From contig NZ_CP097329.1 in the NCBI RefSeq assembly GCF_030323025.1, positions 155,001 through 219,000 on the forward strand: 64,000 bases of DNA. The letters are read 5' to 3'. Of this stretch, positions 9,848-18,907 are shown one piece after another (the stretch's first letter is position 1; each line of letters begins with the position of its first letter). Under the pieces are notes generated by a model. It did no database searches and was not told where the DNA came from. It saw only the letters and a program-made list of their open reading frames with translations. The translations under genes and the position numbers were made by a program. The DNA comes from Pseudanabaena mucicola str. Chao 1806 (lineage in GTDB: Bacteria; Cyanobacteriota; Cyanobacteriia; Pseudanabaenales; Pseudanabaenaceae).

Positions 9848-11053
9848 ATGAGTACGAAAGAAGATAGTTCTATTATTCCGACTCCATCTCCAGCCAAGAA
9901 TCCATCAAACAACAAGTGGCGATCGCTTGGGATTGAAATTGGTGTCGGTTTAGTGATCGCCCTATTATTGATTTTTGTAATTCCCGAAATTTTTAAGGCT
10001 ACGGGGCAATCTTTTCGGATCACGATGTTAGGACGATTTTTGGCTTTAGCGATCGTTGCTTTAGGGATTGACTTGATCTGGGGATATACAGGACTTTTGA
10101 GCTTAGGACATGGTGTGTTTTTCGGGTTGGGAGGCTATGCCCTCGCTATGCATTTAAAACTGCAATTCCCTCCCGATGCGACGGATAAGCTACCTTCTTT
10201 CATGCCTCTCTACGGGATTACCAAATTACCTGCCCTATGGGAACCATTTTTCTCATTTGAATTTACACTTTTAGCGATCGTCATAATCCCTGCGATCGTG
10301 GGTGCAATCTTAGGATATCTCGTATTTAGAAACCGTATTCGCGGTGTATATTTCTCAATTCTGACTCAAGCAACTACGATTATTTTCTTCAACTTCTTTA
10401 ACGGTCAGCAGCAATATATCAATGGTACTAACGGACTCACTGATTTTAAAACTCTGTTTGGTTATGACGTGAATTCTCCCGAAACCCAAAGAGTCTTCTA
10501 TATACTCACTGTGGTTTTCCTTGGGCTTGCCTATGCCCTCTGTCGATGGCTTACCAGTGGTAGATTTGGACGCTTATTAATCGCTCTAAGAGATGATGAA
10601 AACCGCGCCCGTTTCTCTGGCTATGATCCTACAGGTTTTAAGGTTTTAGTCTTTGCAATATCCGCAGTTTTAGCAGGAATCGGTGGTGCTCTCTTCACAC
10701 CTCAGACAGGTATCATTTCACCAAAGGCAATGGATATTGGCTTATCAATTGAAATGGTAATTTGGGTTGCAGTCGGCGGACGGGCTACCTTAGTTGGAGC
10801 CTTAATTGGTGCAATTTTGGTCAATTTTGCTAAGAGTCTGCTCAGTGAACAGTTTCCAGAAATTTGGCTATTCTTTCAAGGGGCAATGTTCTTAATTGTT
10901 GTTATGGTGCTACCTGATGGCTTAGTAGGTTGGTTCCGCACAACTGGCGTAATGCTATTTAACAGAGTATTTAGAAAGAGACAAAAGGTTACATATCCTA
11001 GTCTTGAATTAGATCCAGAGGTACAAAATGAGCGGCAGAATCTTGGAGATTGA
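9848..11053 (+). CDS. urtC: Urea ABC transporter permease UrtC
   Basis: A 401-residue LivM-type permease that partners UrtB. It has an N-terminal cytoplasmic extension, about ten hydrophobic segments, and the conserved blocks GIDLIWGYTGLLSLGHGVFF and GRFGRLLIALRDDENRARF. The C-terminal tail is charged. The last 26 bases overlap the start of urtD, a sign of translational coupling. The start is 25 bp after the urtB stop. Confidence 0.95.
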   Translation: MSTKEDSSIIPTPSPAKNPSNNKWRSLGIEIGVGLVIALLLIFVIPEIFKATGQSFRITMLGRFLALAIVALGIDLIWGYTGLLSLGHGVFFGLGGYALAMHLKLQFPPDATDKLPSFMPLYGITKLPALWEPFFSFEFTLLAIVIIPAIVGAILGYLVFRNRIRGVYFSILTQATTIIFFNFFNGQQQYINGTNGLTDFKTLFGYDVNSPETQRVFYILTVVFLGLAYALCRWLTSGRFGRLLIALRDDENRARFSGYDPTGFKVLVFAISAVLAGIGGALFTPQTGIISPKAMDIGLSIEMVIWVAVGGRATLVGALIGAILVNFAKSLLSEQFPEIWLFFQGAMFLIVVMVLPDGLVGWFRTTGVMLFNRVFRKRQKVTYPSLELDPEVQNERQNLGD

Positions 11054-11780
11054 AGATGTCACAGTTAGTTTTGATGGATTTAAAGCTATCAATAAACTAA
11101 ACTTTGATATGGAACAAGGAGAATTGAGAGTAATTATTGGTCCTAACGGTGCAGGAAAAACCACCTTCTTGGATGTAATTACTGGTAAAACTAAACCCAC
11201 TGAAGGGCAAGTAAGATTTAAAGGTAGAAATACGCGATCACTTTCTGAGCATCAAATCGCCAGAATGGGAGTAGGTCGTAAGTTCCAGACTCCTCGTGTA
11301 TATCTTAATCTCACCCCTAGAGAGAATCTTGAATTAGCTAGTAATCCTAATAAAAATGTTTTCTCAACACTATTTAAATCACCATCGGTAGTCGAAAAGC
11401 AAAAGGTTAACGATCTTTTGCAAACTATTGGCTTAATTAATAAGTCTGAGATGAAAGCAGAATTTCTATCACACGGTGAAAAGCAGTGGTTAGAAATTGG
11501 CATGTTAATTGCTCAATCTCCCGATCTTCTGTTAGTCGATGAGCCTGTTGCAGGATTAACTGATGAAGAAACTGAGAAAACTGGTGAACTATTAATGTCT
11601 CTAGCAGACTCCCATTCTATTATCGTAATTGAGCATGATATGGAGTTTGTGCGTCAGATTGCACGTAAAGTGACGGTTTTACATCAAGGTAGTGTTCTTT
11701 GTGAAGGCAACTTTGAAGAAGTGCAGAACGATCCAAGGGTAATTGAAGTTTATTTGGGACAGCAAGAAGAAGATCATTAG
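11028..11780 (+). CDS. urtD: Urea ABC transporter ATP-binding protein UrtD
   Basis: A 250-residue LivG-type ATPase. Walker A is GPNGAGKTTF (about residue 38), the signature is LSHGEKQWLEI, and Walker B is LLLVDEPVAGLT followed by the H-loop VIEHDMEF. The LSHGE signature is usual for UrtD. The start codon lies inside the urtC end. With UrtE it forms the nucleotide-binding pair of the importer. Confidence 0.95.
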   Translation: MSGRILEIEDVTVSFDGFKAINKLNFDMEQGELRVIIGPNGAGKTTFLDVITGKTKPTEGQVRFKGRNTRSLSEHQIARMGVGRKFQTPRVYLNLTPRENLELASNPNKNVFSTLFKSPSVVEKQKVNDLLQTIGLINKSEMKAEFLSHGEKQWLEIGMLIAQSPDLLLVDEPVAGLTDEETEKTGELLMSLADSHSIIVIEHDMEFVRQIARKVTVLHQGSVLCEGNFEEVQNDPRVIEVYLGQQEEDH

Positions 11781-11813
11781 TTTTTGGCTTTTAGCGATTG
11801 GCGATTAGCTTTT

Positions 11814-11848
11814 GGTAATTGGTAATTGGTAATTAGTAATTGGTGATT
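11814..11848. repeat. Heptanucleotide tandem repeat (GGTAATT) between urtD and urtE
   Basis: Five consecutive 7-bp units: GGTAATT three times, then AGTAATT and GGTGATT. They sit in the 112-bp urtD-urtE gap, preceded by looser GGCGATT-like units. Short heptamer repeats are common in cyanobacterial intergenic DNA and change copy number readily. Confidence 0.85.
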
Positions 11849-11892
11849 GACGAATTTAATAGCTAACAGCTAACTTAAAACAGAGGTAACTT

Positions 11893-12615
11893 ATGGAAGA
11901 AACTTACGATCCAATTTTGCGAATTAATAATCTTAATGTTTATTATGGTGAGAGCCATATTCTCCGCAATGTGGATATGGGTGTGGCTTCTGGCAAAATG
12001 GTCTGTCTCATTGGACGTAATGGAGTTGGTAAAACCACTCTCTTAAAGACAATTATGGGTTTACTCAAGCCCAGACAGGGAGATGTTTCCTTTTTTGGGA
12101 AAGATATTACTCAGTTTACACCTGATCAACGGGCGAGAATGGGTGTAGGTTATGTGCCACAGGGTCGCGAAGTAATGCCCCGTATGACTGTGAGAGAAAA
12201 TCTCTTACTTGGTTTAGAATCTCGCCCCGTTACGCCTGCGGTGCGCCAAAATCTTTCGGATATGGTGTATGAGCTATTTCCAGTATTAAAATCAATGCTC
12301 AATCGCATGGGCGGTGATCTAAGCGGCGGTCAACAACAACAATTAGCGATCGCCCGTGCTTTGATGGGGCAGCCTAGATTGTTAATTCTAGATGAACCAA
12401 CGGAAGGAATACAGCCATCAATTATTCTTGAAATTGAGGCAGCAGTTAAACATATTGTAGAAACTACTGGGATTTCTATTTTACTGGTGGAACAGCATTT
12501 ACATTTTGTGCGTCAGGCTGATTGGTATTATGCTATGCAAAAAGGTGGCATTGTTGCTTCTGGTAAAACTTCAGAGCTCAGTAACGAAGTCATTCAGAAA
12601 TTCTTGGCAGTTTAG
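11893..12615 (+). CDS. urtE: Urea ABC transporter ATP-binding protein UrtE
   Basis: A 240-residue LivF-type ATPase and the last gene of the urea operon. Walker A is GRNGVGKTTLL (about residue 37), the signature LSGGQQQQLAIARAL, and Walker B LLILDEPTEGIQPS. The stretch YVPQGREVMPRMTVRENL is typical of UrtE. A GAGGTAAC ribosome-binding site precedes the ATG. A strong terminator follows the stop. Confidence 0.95.
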   Translation: MEETYDPILRINNLNVYYGESHILRNVDMGVASGKMVCLIGRNGVGKTTLLKTIMGLLKPRQGDVSFFGKDITQFTPDQRARMGVGYVPQGREVMPRMTVRENLLLGLESRPVTPAVRQNLSDMVYELFPVLKSMLNRMGGDLSGGQQQQLAIARALMGQPRLLILDEPTEGIQPSIILEIEAAVKHIVETTGISILLVEQHLHFVRQADWYYAMQKGGIVASGKTSELSNEVIQKFLAV

Positions 12616-12650
12616 AAAGATGGGGCATTCTAATTATGCCCCATCTTTTT
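12616..12650 (+). terminator. Rho-independent terminator of the urt operon
   Basis: Stem AAGATGGGGCAT paired with ATGCCCCATCTT, 7-nt loop, then a T-run. It starts right after the urtE stop. Confidence 0.85.
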
Positions 12651-12802
12651 ATATTAGCTTCAGAATTAATTGCATGTAAAACCTTGAGGAAAAGCTGATG
12701 ACACAGACTTACTTAGGACCCAGTGTGCAACAAAGAAACTGCAAAAAAACTCACAGCCAAGAATGTTAGAAAATAGAACTAACATCATTAGTGATAAGCT
12801 TC

Positions 12803-13323
12803 ATGTTCTCTATAAAATATTTTATCATTTCAGTATTTTGTAAAATCGAAAAACTACTCAAAGAAGCAATAAAGCCCATGATTCTAAGAGAAAAAGGTAT
12901 AGAGCCAGACCTCTCTGACAGCAAAGTAATAACAATGGAAATCGTTACTGAGTATCAAGAGATAAACATTGACATAGGGGTCTAGAAATATTTCCTTAAG
13001 CATTGGCAATCATGGTTTCTCTACTTAATCAATGTTGCATCGACAAGAAGCCAATCTATTACAGTGCAAAGCAATATTAAGTAGCTAGACATAAGTAAAC
13101 TAAAAACCGAGAATTTTGTTCCGCCCGCTACGCGGGCGGAACAAAATCTGGTTTTTAGTTTTAATTAAGTTGAGCTACTTACAAGAAAAACTTTTCGCTC
13201 ATTTGGGTGTTTTAGACAATGCCCTACATCTAATTGATGGCATACCAGTACCCAAGTGTTACCTCAGTCTTGCATCCCTATGTCGTAGCTTTTTAGATAT
13301 TGCAGACTATGTCTGTGCCTCTT
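12803..13323 (+). pseudogene. IS982-family transposase remnant interrupted by a hairpin element
   Basis: The frame reads FIISVFCKIEKLLKEAIK, then SDSKVITMEIVTEYQEI (typical of the IS982 N-terminus), a stop near 12984, then HWQSWF, and near 13060 (shifted frame) EANLLQCKAIL. A 100-bp palindromic element sits at 13080-13179. Directly after it the same frame resumes as QEKLFAHLGVLDNALHLIDG and LCRSFLDIADYVCAS, which match the middle of IS982 transposases. Deleting the element and one TA joins AIL to QEK in frame. The C-terminal third is missing. Confidence 0.85.
13080..13179. repeat. TA-flanked palindromic element, family 1, copy 2 (inside IS982 remnant)
   Basis: Same element as at 3642 but in the opposite orientation. 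The ends are AGTAGCT and AGCTACT, flanked by TA (13078-13079 and 13180-13181). The core hairpin is GTTCCGCCCGC with its complement. It interrupts a transposase frame that is restored when the element and one TA are removed, so its limits and the 2-bp target duplication are directly visible. Confidence 0.95.
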
Positions 13324-13599
13324 AGAAAACTTGGTATTGCTAAATTAGGTAAGGATGGGCAAATGAAAATTTCTAGAAAGCATGAACCTGATCCATTAAG
13401 GATTCACAGAGATCATCTTAATTGAGAAATACCATGTATGCACCAGCCTAAACTCAATATTTGTTGTGGGGAAACCTATGTTTTTATGTTTTTGTGTTTG
13501 TTGTATTGATGATATTCATCGAAAATAATCATGCTTAAAACTTTATAAAGTTTAGTACAATACATATTATCCCCTTGGTAAGTATTTATTCTCATTGAC
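13324..13599. other. Intergenic region before ndhD with an unassigned coding fragment
   Basis: About 13328-13425 on the plus strand reads as KLGIAKLGKDGQMKISRKHE and stops at 13423-13425. I do not recognise it, and it is probably the tail of a lost gene. The rest is AT-rich and should hold the ndhD promoter. No other feature is seen. Confidence 0.35.
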
Positions 13600-15303
13600 A
13601 TGACATTAGACCAATTTCCTTGGCTTACCGCGATTGTACTGCTCCCCCTCATAGCTTCCCTACTAATCCCCATATTGCCTGACAAAGAAGGCAAAACTGT
13701 GCGTTGGTATGCATTAGGTGTAGGCATCGCTGACTTTATTTTGATGTGCTACGCCTTCTGGAAAAACTATGATCCGAGTAGTGCAACATTTCAGCTCGCG
13801 GAAAAGTACACATGGATATCCCAGTTAGGTCTCAGTTGGGCGGTCTCGGTCGATGGCATCTCTGCACCCTTGGTACTACTAGCAGGAATTGTCACCACAC
13901 TATCTATATTTGCTGCGTGGCAAGTTAATATCAAACCTCGCTTGTTCTACTTCCTAATGTTGGTGCTGTACTCTGCACAGATCGGCGTATTTGTTGCCCA
14001 AGATCTCCTGATGTTTTTCATCATGTGGGAAGTAGAACTAATTCCTGTGTATTTGCTCGTCTCAATTTGGGGTGGACAAAAACGCCAGTATGCAGCAACC
14101 AAATTTTTGCTTTACACTGCAGCCGCTTCCATTTTTATTTTAGTGGCAGGTTTAGCAATGGCTCTCTACGGTAACAACCTTACCTTTGATATTTCCGAGC
14201 TAGCCCTCAAAGAATTCCCTCTATTTCTGGAGCTTGCCCTATATGCAGGTTTATTAATTGCCTTTGGTGTTAAACTTGCAATTTTCCCTCTCCATACTTG
14301 GTTGCCTGATGCTCATGGAGAAGCATCTTCACCCGTATCAATGATCTTGGCTGGTGTATTGCTGAAAATGGGCGGTTATGGTTTGATTCGTTTAAATATG
14401 GGATTACTTGAACATGCTCATGTATACTTTGCGCCAATATTAGCAATGTTAGGCGTGGTAAATATTGTTTATGGGGCAGTGAATTCCTTTGCTCAAACCA
14501 ATATGAAGCGTCGCCTTGCTTTCTCCTCAGTTTCCCACATGGGCTTTGTTCTCATCGGTATTGCCTCCTTCACAGATTTGGGAATTAGTGGGGCAATGTT
14601 GCAAATGCTTTCCCACGGATTGATTGCGTCAGTCTTATTTTTCTTAGCTGGTGTTACCTATGATCGCACTCACACAATGTTATTGAATGAGATGGGTTAC
14701 ATTGGTAAGGTCATGCCTAAGGTATTTGCTCTGTTTACCGTTGGAGCCTTGGCATCTTTGGCTCTTCCTGGCATGAGTGGTTTCGCTAGTGAAATTGCGG
14801 TATTTGTGGGAATAACCTCTAGCGATGTCTATAGCTCTACTTTCCGAACAGTCACCGTATTCCTCGCTGCAGTTGGCGTAATTCTCACGCCGATTTATCT
14901 ACTCTCCATGTTGCGTCAGATTTTCTACGCCTGTGAGGGTAATCCTACCTGTGATATCAATCCTTCCTGCGATATCTCGGATATCAGTCTCAGAGCCCAA
15001 GGTAATCAAGAAGTAGTTTGTTTTGGGACAAGTTGTGCATTACCCAGTGAATCTGACTTTAGTGATGCCAGACCTCGTGAAGTATTTATTGCGGTTTGCT
15101 TCTTAGTACCAATTATTGCGATCGGTGCTTATCCAAAGATGGCAACAGGTTTTTATGATGCGACCACGGTGGTGATTAATTCGCAAATGCGTCAAGCTCA
15201 TTCTGATGTATCTTCATTAAAAAATTCTCCCATTTTGGCTCATCCATCTGCCTTCCCTACAGTTTCAGAAGCTCAAGCTGTCACAGTTATAGCGAACAAG
15301 TAA
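13600..15303 (+). CDS. ndhD: NAD(P)H-quinone oxidoreductase subunit 4 (NdhD)
   Basis: A 567-residue antiporter-like membrane subunit of thylakoid NDH-1, involved in respiration, cyclic electron flow and, depending on the paralogue, CO2 uptake. About 14 hydrophobic helices are present. Key blocks are [16 protein letters not shown] with the conserved membrane Glu, and [20 protein letters not shown] with the conserved Lys and His. The protein exceeds the common 500-530 residues because of a Cys-rich insert near residues 445-485 ([13 protein letters not shown] and [13 protein letters not shown]). I cannot tell from motifs alone which NdhD paralogue it is. Two tandem hairpins follow. Confidence 0.93.
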   Translation: MTLDQFPWLTAIVLLPLIASLLIPILPDKEGKTVRWYALGVGIADFILMCYAFWKNYDPSSATFQLAEKYTWISQLGLSWAVSVDGISAPLVLLAGIVTTLSIFAAWQVNIKPRLFYFLMLVLYSAQIGVFVAQDLLMFFIMWEVELIPVYLLVSIWGGQKRQYAATKFLLYTAAASIFILVAGLAMALYGNNLTFDISELALKEFPLFLELALYAGLLIAFGVKLAIFPLHTWLPDAHGEASSPVSMILAGVLLKMGGYGLIRLNMGLLEHAHVYFAPILAMLGVVNIVYGAVNSFAQTNMKRRLAFSSVSHMGFVLIGIASFTDLGISGAMLQMLSHGLIASVLFFLAGVTYDRTHTMLLNEMGYIGKVMPKVFALFTVGALASLALPGMSGFASEIAVFVGITSSDVYSSTFRTVTVFLAAVGVILTPIYLLSMLRQIFYACEGNPTCDINPSCDISDISLRAQGNQEVVCFGTSCALPSESDFSDARPREVFIAVCFLVPIIAIGAYPKMATGFYDATTVVINSQMRQAHSDVSSLKNSPILAHPSAFPTVSEAQAVTVIANK

Positions 15304-15307
15304 AAAT

Positions 15308-15372
15308 AAAAGATTCGCTATGCGAATCTTTTATTGGTGTTATCTAAAAAGACTCGCATTGCGAGTCTTTTT
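15308..15372. terminator. Two tandem hairpin terminators between ndhD and the TauE/SafE gene
   Basis: The first has AGATTCGC paired with GCGAATCT (15308-15332). The second has AAAAAGACTCGC paired with GCGAGTCTTTTT (15346-15372). A- and T-runs on both sides suit bidirectional use for the converging genes. Confidence 0.85.
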
Positions 15373-15377
15373 GTTTT

Positions 15378-16172
15378 TTATGCAGAGTGGATTAACTTCC
15401 AGCTAACTGTTAACAAAATAACAAAAATAAGATAGCGTAAAGCTCTTTGTGGTGCTAATTTGCAGATTTTTGAACCTAGAATTACTCCAGGTACAGAACC
15501 AATCCAAATAGGAATTACGATATGCCAATCAACTGTACCAAGGCTGAGATGCCCCAATGAGGTAAAACCTAGTAATATGGCAGCTTGGGTGATATCAGTA
15601 CCTACCAATTTGCGAGCATCCAATCTAAAGAAAGTCATTAGTACTAGAGCAAAGAGTGATCCAGAAGAAACACTAGTTAGTCCAACCATGCAGCCGAGAA
15701 TAAATCCAGTCAGGATTGCTTTGGTCTTACCGTTAGTTGTCTCTAGATCAAAAGTGGTAAAGGAGAGAGGTGATATATTTGGTGCAAAAGTGGCGAGAGA
15801 TAATTGGACTAAACCTGCAATCGTGACTAACAAAATCACCGTACCGATAGAAGGTAATAGAAATGAATCTAAACTCCATCCTTGAGATTGCAAGATATGA
15901 AGAATGACAACTCCCAATAATGCTCCAGGTACACTACCAAAGGCTAACCATTTTACGACTTGAAAATCGACGGTTTCTTGTCGCCAATGGCTAATACTGG
16001 CGATCGCTTTCATCATCGTGGCGGCAACAATATCCGAGCCAACAGCGATCGCTGCGGGGACATTAAACATAAAGATCAGCATGGGTGTGATTAAGGAAGC
16101 ACCACCTATTCCTGTTAATCCAACGACAGTACCAACAATAAAACTAAATCCTGAGAGTAAGAAGTAATTCAT
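15378..16172 (-). CDS. TauE/SafE-family membrane permease
   Basis: A 264-residue integral membrane protein of the sulfite exporter TauE/SafE (DUF81) family. It has the family's duplicated glycine-rich motif: GLTGIGGASLITPMLIF near the N-terminus and GLTSVSSGSLFALVLM in the second half, with about eight hydrophobic segments. Members move anions such as sulfite, sulfoacetate or organosulfonates, usually outward. The substrate here is not predictable. It is the last gene before the ndhD terminator on the opposite strand, with a 60-bp gap from the upstream gene at 16233. Confidence 0.88.
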   Translation of the reverse strand: MNYFLLSGFSFIVGTVVGLTGIGGASLITPMLIFMFNVPAAIAVGSDIVAATMMKAIASISHWRQETVDFQVVKWLAFGSVPGALLGVVILHILQSQGWSLDSFLLPSIGTVILLVTIAGLVQLSLATFAPNISPLSFTTFDLETTNGKTKAILTGFILGCMVGLTSVSSGSLFALVLMTFFRLDARKLVGTDITQAAILLGFTSLGHLSLGTVDWHIVIPIWIGSVPGVILGSKICKLAPQRALRYLIFVILLTVSWKLIHSA

Positions 16173-16232
16173 ATATAAATTTTTTTATAAAAATTTTTTT
16201 CAAATATCTTTAATATCTAAGTACCAAAAGAT

Positions 16233-16739
16233 TTAGTTTCGTGGATTGAGGAAAGCTAAGCTAAATTGTTCATTAGTAGGCAAAATCGTGCTGAGGTCAA
16301 TAATATGAAAATAAACTAATGCCACAATCACAAAGGTATAAGCAGTCGAAGTCATTACCCCCGTCAATAACTCTTGCTTTAAACTACGTTTCTTTGCCGT
16401 ATTTTTTTGGAGGATATCTGTTGCCCCTATCTGCATGAAGACAATCCCGATCAGATTTGATAACCAATAGCCTGCGATCGCTGCTGGAAAAAACCATTCA
16501 GAACTCCATAGACTCACTACATAACCAAATCCACAGGCGATCGGCAGATTAATAATCAAGTCATTCCACCAGCAAAGTGGTGACAGTAAATAACCAACCG
16601 TCAGCAAGAAGACCCCCTTAATTTTCAGTAGGATTTTTAGTTGCTGACTAGCATGAGTAAGATGTGATTTTATTTCTGGCTCTGGATCGGTCGGTTGGCT
16701 GGGCGAATTAGGAGTTTCTAATTTTTTTAAAAAGGTCAT
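16233..16739 (-). CDS. Small membrane protein, conserved in cyanobacteria
   Basis: A 168-residue protein. It has a Pro/Ser-rich soluble N-terminus (about 1-35), then three or four hydrophobic segments (GVFLLTVGYLLSPLCWW, WFFPAAIAGYWLSNLIGIVF, and a third ending near VALVYFHII). The stretch SPLCWWNDLIINLPIACGFG is distinctive and recalls uncharacterised cyanobacterial inner-membrane proteins. Function is unknown. It lies upstream of, and in the same direction as, the TauE/SafE permease, so the two may be cotranscribed. Confidence 0.7.
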   Translation of the reverse strand: MTFLKKLETPNSPSQPTDPEPEIKSHLTHASQQLKILLKIKGVFLLTVGYLLSPLCWWNDLIINLPIACGFGYVVSLWSSEWFFPAAIAGYWLSNLIGIVFMQIGATDILQKNTAKKRSLKQELLTGVMTSTAYTFVIVALVYFHIIDLSTILPTNEQFSLAFLNPRN

Positions 16740-16911
16740 AAATCTACGGTATTATCATGCACTTACCGTATTTTAAGATAATTCTGTCCAGTTGTCGCGT
16801 CAAATGACCGATTAATCATAAAGTTTAGTAATGTCATATTCATGCTAAGTGAAACTTTGGGCTACCTAGCTTTGGAATACTATAAGTTTTAGACGTAGAT
16901 TTGATTATTGA

Positions 16912-18099
16912 ATGAAACCAAAACGAGTTCTATTTATCAGCAATGGTCATGGCGAGGATTTAAATGCCTGTGAAGTTTTAAAGGCTTTTCGGCGCAAGTA
17001 TGCCAATGTAGAAGTGATCGCTTTACCACTGGTGGGAGAAGGTAATACCTATCGTCGTGCTGGGGTAGAAATTGCGACACCGACTAAAGCTTTGCCATCG
17101 GGGGGATTTGGCTATATGAGCTTGCATAAACAAATTTCCGATTTTCAGTCAGGTTTGGTTAGCTTGACTTGGCAACAAATTAAAGCTGCAAAGTTATGTG
17201 GTAAAAACTGTGACTATGCCTTTGCCACAGGCGATGTACTTCCCGCAATTTTTGCTTACCTGACGGGATTGCCCTATGGGCTGTTTTTAGTCTCATCATC
17301 AGGTTTTTATGAAAATCGCTTTATCCCACGTTGGGAACTATCACTGATCATGCGATCGCCGCGTTGTCGGCAAATTTTGACCCGTGATGCCTATAGTGCG
17401 AAACTGCTGCAAAAGCGGGGATATCACAATGTGGGTTATGCAGGCTATCCGATCATGGATGTTTTGGAACCAACAGGAAAGCCTCTGAATTTAGCCCCAA
17501 ATGTGCCAATGATCGCTTTATTGTCGGGAAGTCGTTTGCCTGAAGCTGCGGAAAATTTAGCATTGCAATTAAGCCTATGTGTTGTGATTGCCCAAGAGTT
17601 TGCCCCTAATCCCGTCCAGTTTCGGGCTGCCCTTGTACCTAGCATGATCCCCCAATTGCCTGAACTTGCCACTAAGTCAGGTTGGGAATATACTGACGGC
17701 AATCTCTATCAAAGGGATGCTAATGTTGGGGTCATTTGTTTTAGTGATGCCTTTCCCGATATTTTGCAGCAATGTGATCTCGCGATCGGTATGGCTGGAA
17801 CCGCCGTTGAGCAGGCTGTGGGATTAGGAAAACCAGTTGTTCAAATTATGGGAAATGGTCCGCAATTTTCCTATCGATTTGCCGAAGCACAGCAAAGGTT
17901 GCTGGGACTATCAGTGCAAACCATTGGCAAAAAATCCGCTACACCTGAAATTTTGCGAGAAGCAGCAAGGTGTGTCAAACGGACTTTAGGCGATCGCGAT
18001 TATTTGGAACGCTGCCGCCAAAATGGTTTAGAGCGCGTCGGTAGCAAAGGTGGTTCTGAAGGTTTAGCCGATGCGATCGCCAGTCATCTATTCAACTAG
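16912..18099 (+). CDS. Lipid-A-disaccharide synthase-related protein
   Basis: A 395-residue protein of the TIGR03492 (LpxB-related) type. It opens with RVLFISNGHGEDLNACEVL, the family signature, and has a GT-B-like C-terminal half (MIALLSGSRLPEAAENLAL and GMAGTAVEQAVGLGKPVVQI). True LpxB joins two glucosamine-derived lipids. These cyanobacterial relatives are a separate branch whose substrate is not established. No lpx neighbour is present. A long hairpin follows the stop. Confidence 0.85.
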   Translation: MKPKRVLFISNGHGEDLNACEVLKAFRRKYANVEVIALPLVGEGNTYRRAGVEIATPTKALPSGGFGYMSLHKQISDFQSGLVSLTWQQIKAAKLCGKNCDYAFATGDVLPAIFAYLTGLPYGLFLVSSSGFYENRFIPRWELSLIMRSPRCRQILTRDAYSAKLLQKRGYHNVGYAGYPIMDVLEPTGKPLNLAPNVPMIALLSGSRLPEAAENLALQLSLCVVIAQEFAPNPVQFRAALVPSMIPQLPELATKSGWEYTDGNLYQRDANVGVICFSDAFPDILQQCDLAIGMAGTAVEQAVGLGKPVVQIMGNGPQFSYRFAEAQQRLLGLSVQTIGKKSATPEILREAARCVKRTLGDRDYLERCRQNGLERVGSKGGSEGLADAIASHLFN

Positions 18100-18103
18100 A
18101 GAG

Positions 18104-18150
18104 AGTCTTGCGGAAAAAGTGGGGGCTTTGCCGCACTTTTACGCAAGACT
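18104..18150. terminator. Bidirectional hairpin terminator overlapping the cbiO stop
   Basis: Arms AGTCTTGCG and CGCAAGACT enclose an inner AAAAGTG/CACTTTT stem with a GC-rich tip. It lies between converging genes and includes the TAA of the ATPase gene at 18139-18141. Confidence 0.75.
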
Positions 18151-18873
18151 GAGGGGCATCTCCAGTGCATGGGCTAGCAAAAACTGATGGTCGCTTAATA
18201 CCTGTTTCGTGTCCCCGTCATAGACAATTTTTCCTTCGCTCAAAACTATCGTGCGGTTGCACAAATCTAGAACTAAGTCCAAATCATGAGTCGCGATTAA
18301 CTGGGTTTCTGGCAAAGTTCGTAAAAGCTGAATTAATTGACGACGCGATCGCGGATCTAGCTGAGCAGAAGGTTCATCACATACTAAAACCTGTGGCTGC
18401 ATCGCTAACACCCCAGCGATCGCCACGCGCTTCTTTTCGCCTCCCGACAGATTATGGGACTGGCGATCAGCATATTTAGTCACATCTAGCCCTACAGCAA
18501 CTAATGCCTCAGCTACTCTAATTTTGAGTTCTTCCCCTTTGATACCCTGATTCATCGGACCAAAAGCAACATCTTCCCAAACCGTAGGCATAAATAGCTG
18601 ATCGTCGGGATTCTGAAATACAAGACCAACAAAGTTACGAATCGCTAACAATTTCTTGGAGGAAACCAGCATTTCACCAATCACGATTTCGCCCTGTTGT
18701 GGCATCAAGATACCGTTGAGATGCAGTAATAACGTGGATTTACCCGATCCATTTGCGCCCACGATCCCTACTCGTTCTGTTGCGGCGATTTGGAGATTAA
18801 TCCCTTTCAGAGCCTGAATACCATCAGGATAGACATAACTGAGGTTTTCAATAGAGATTGGGTTATGGTGCAT
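18139..18873 (-). CDS. cbiO: Ni/Co ECF transporter ATPase (CbiO-type)
   Basis: A 244-residue energy-coupling ATPase. Walker A is GANGSGKSTLL (about residue 40), the signature LSGGEKKRVAIAG, and Walker B VLVCDEPSAQLDP, followed by the H-loop TQLIATHDLDL. FQNPDDQLFMPTVWEDVAFG is the ECF-type Q-loop region. It is the last gene of a four-gene operon (M, N, Q, O) and powers uptake of nickel or cobalt. With ureG and urt about 10 kb away, nickel for urease is a reasonable but unproven substrate. Confidence 0.92.
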   Translation of the reverse strand: MHHNPISIENLSYVYPDGIQALKGINLQIAATERVGIVGANGSGKSTLLLHLNGILMPQQGEIVIGEMLVSSKKLLAIRNFVGLVFQNPDDQLFMPTVWEDVAFGPMNQGIKGEELKIRVAEALVAVGLDVTKYADRQSHNLSGGEKKRVAIAGVLAMQPQVLVCDEPSAQLDPRSRRQLIQLLRTLPETQLIATHDLDLVLDLCNRTIVLSEGKIVYDGDTKQVLSDHQFLLAHALEMPLSLA

Positions 18874-18907
18874 AGGTAAGTCTTGAAGGTTTTGCGCCGC
18901 AAGGTCT

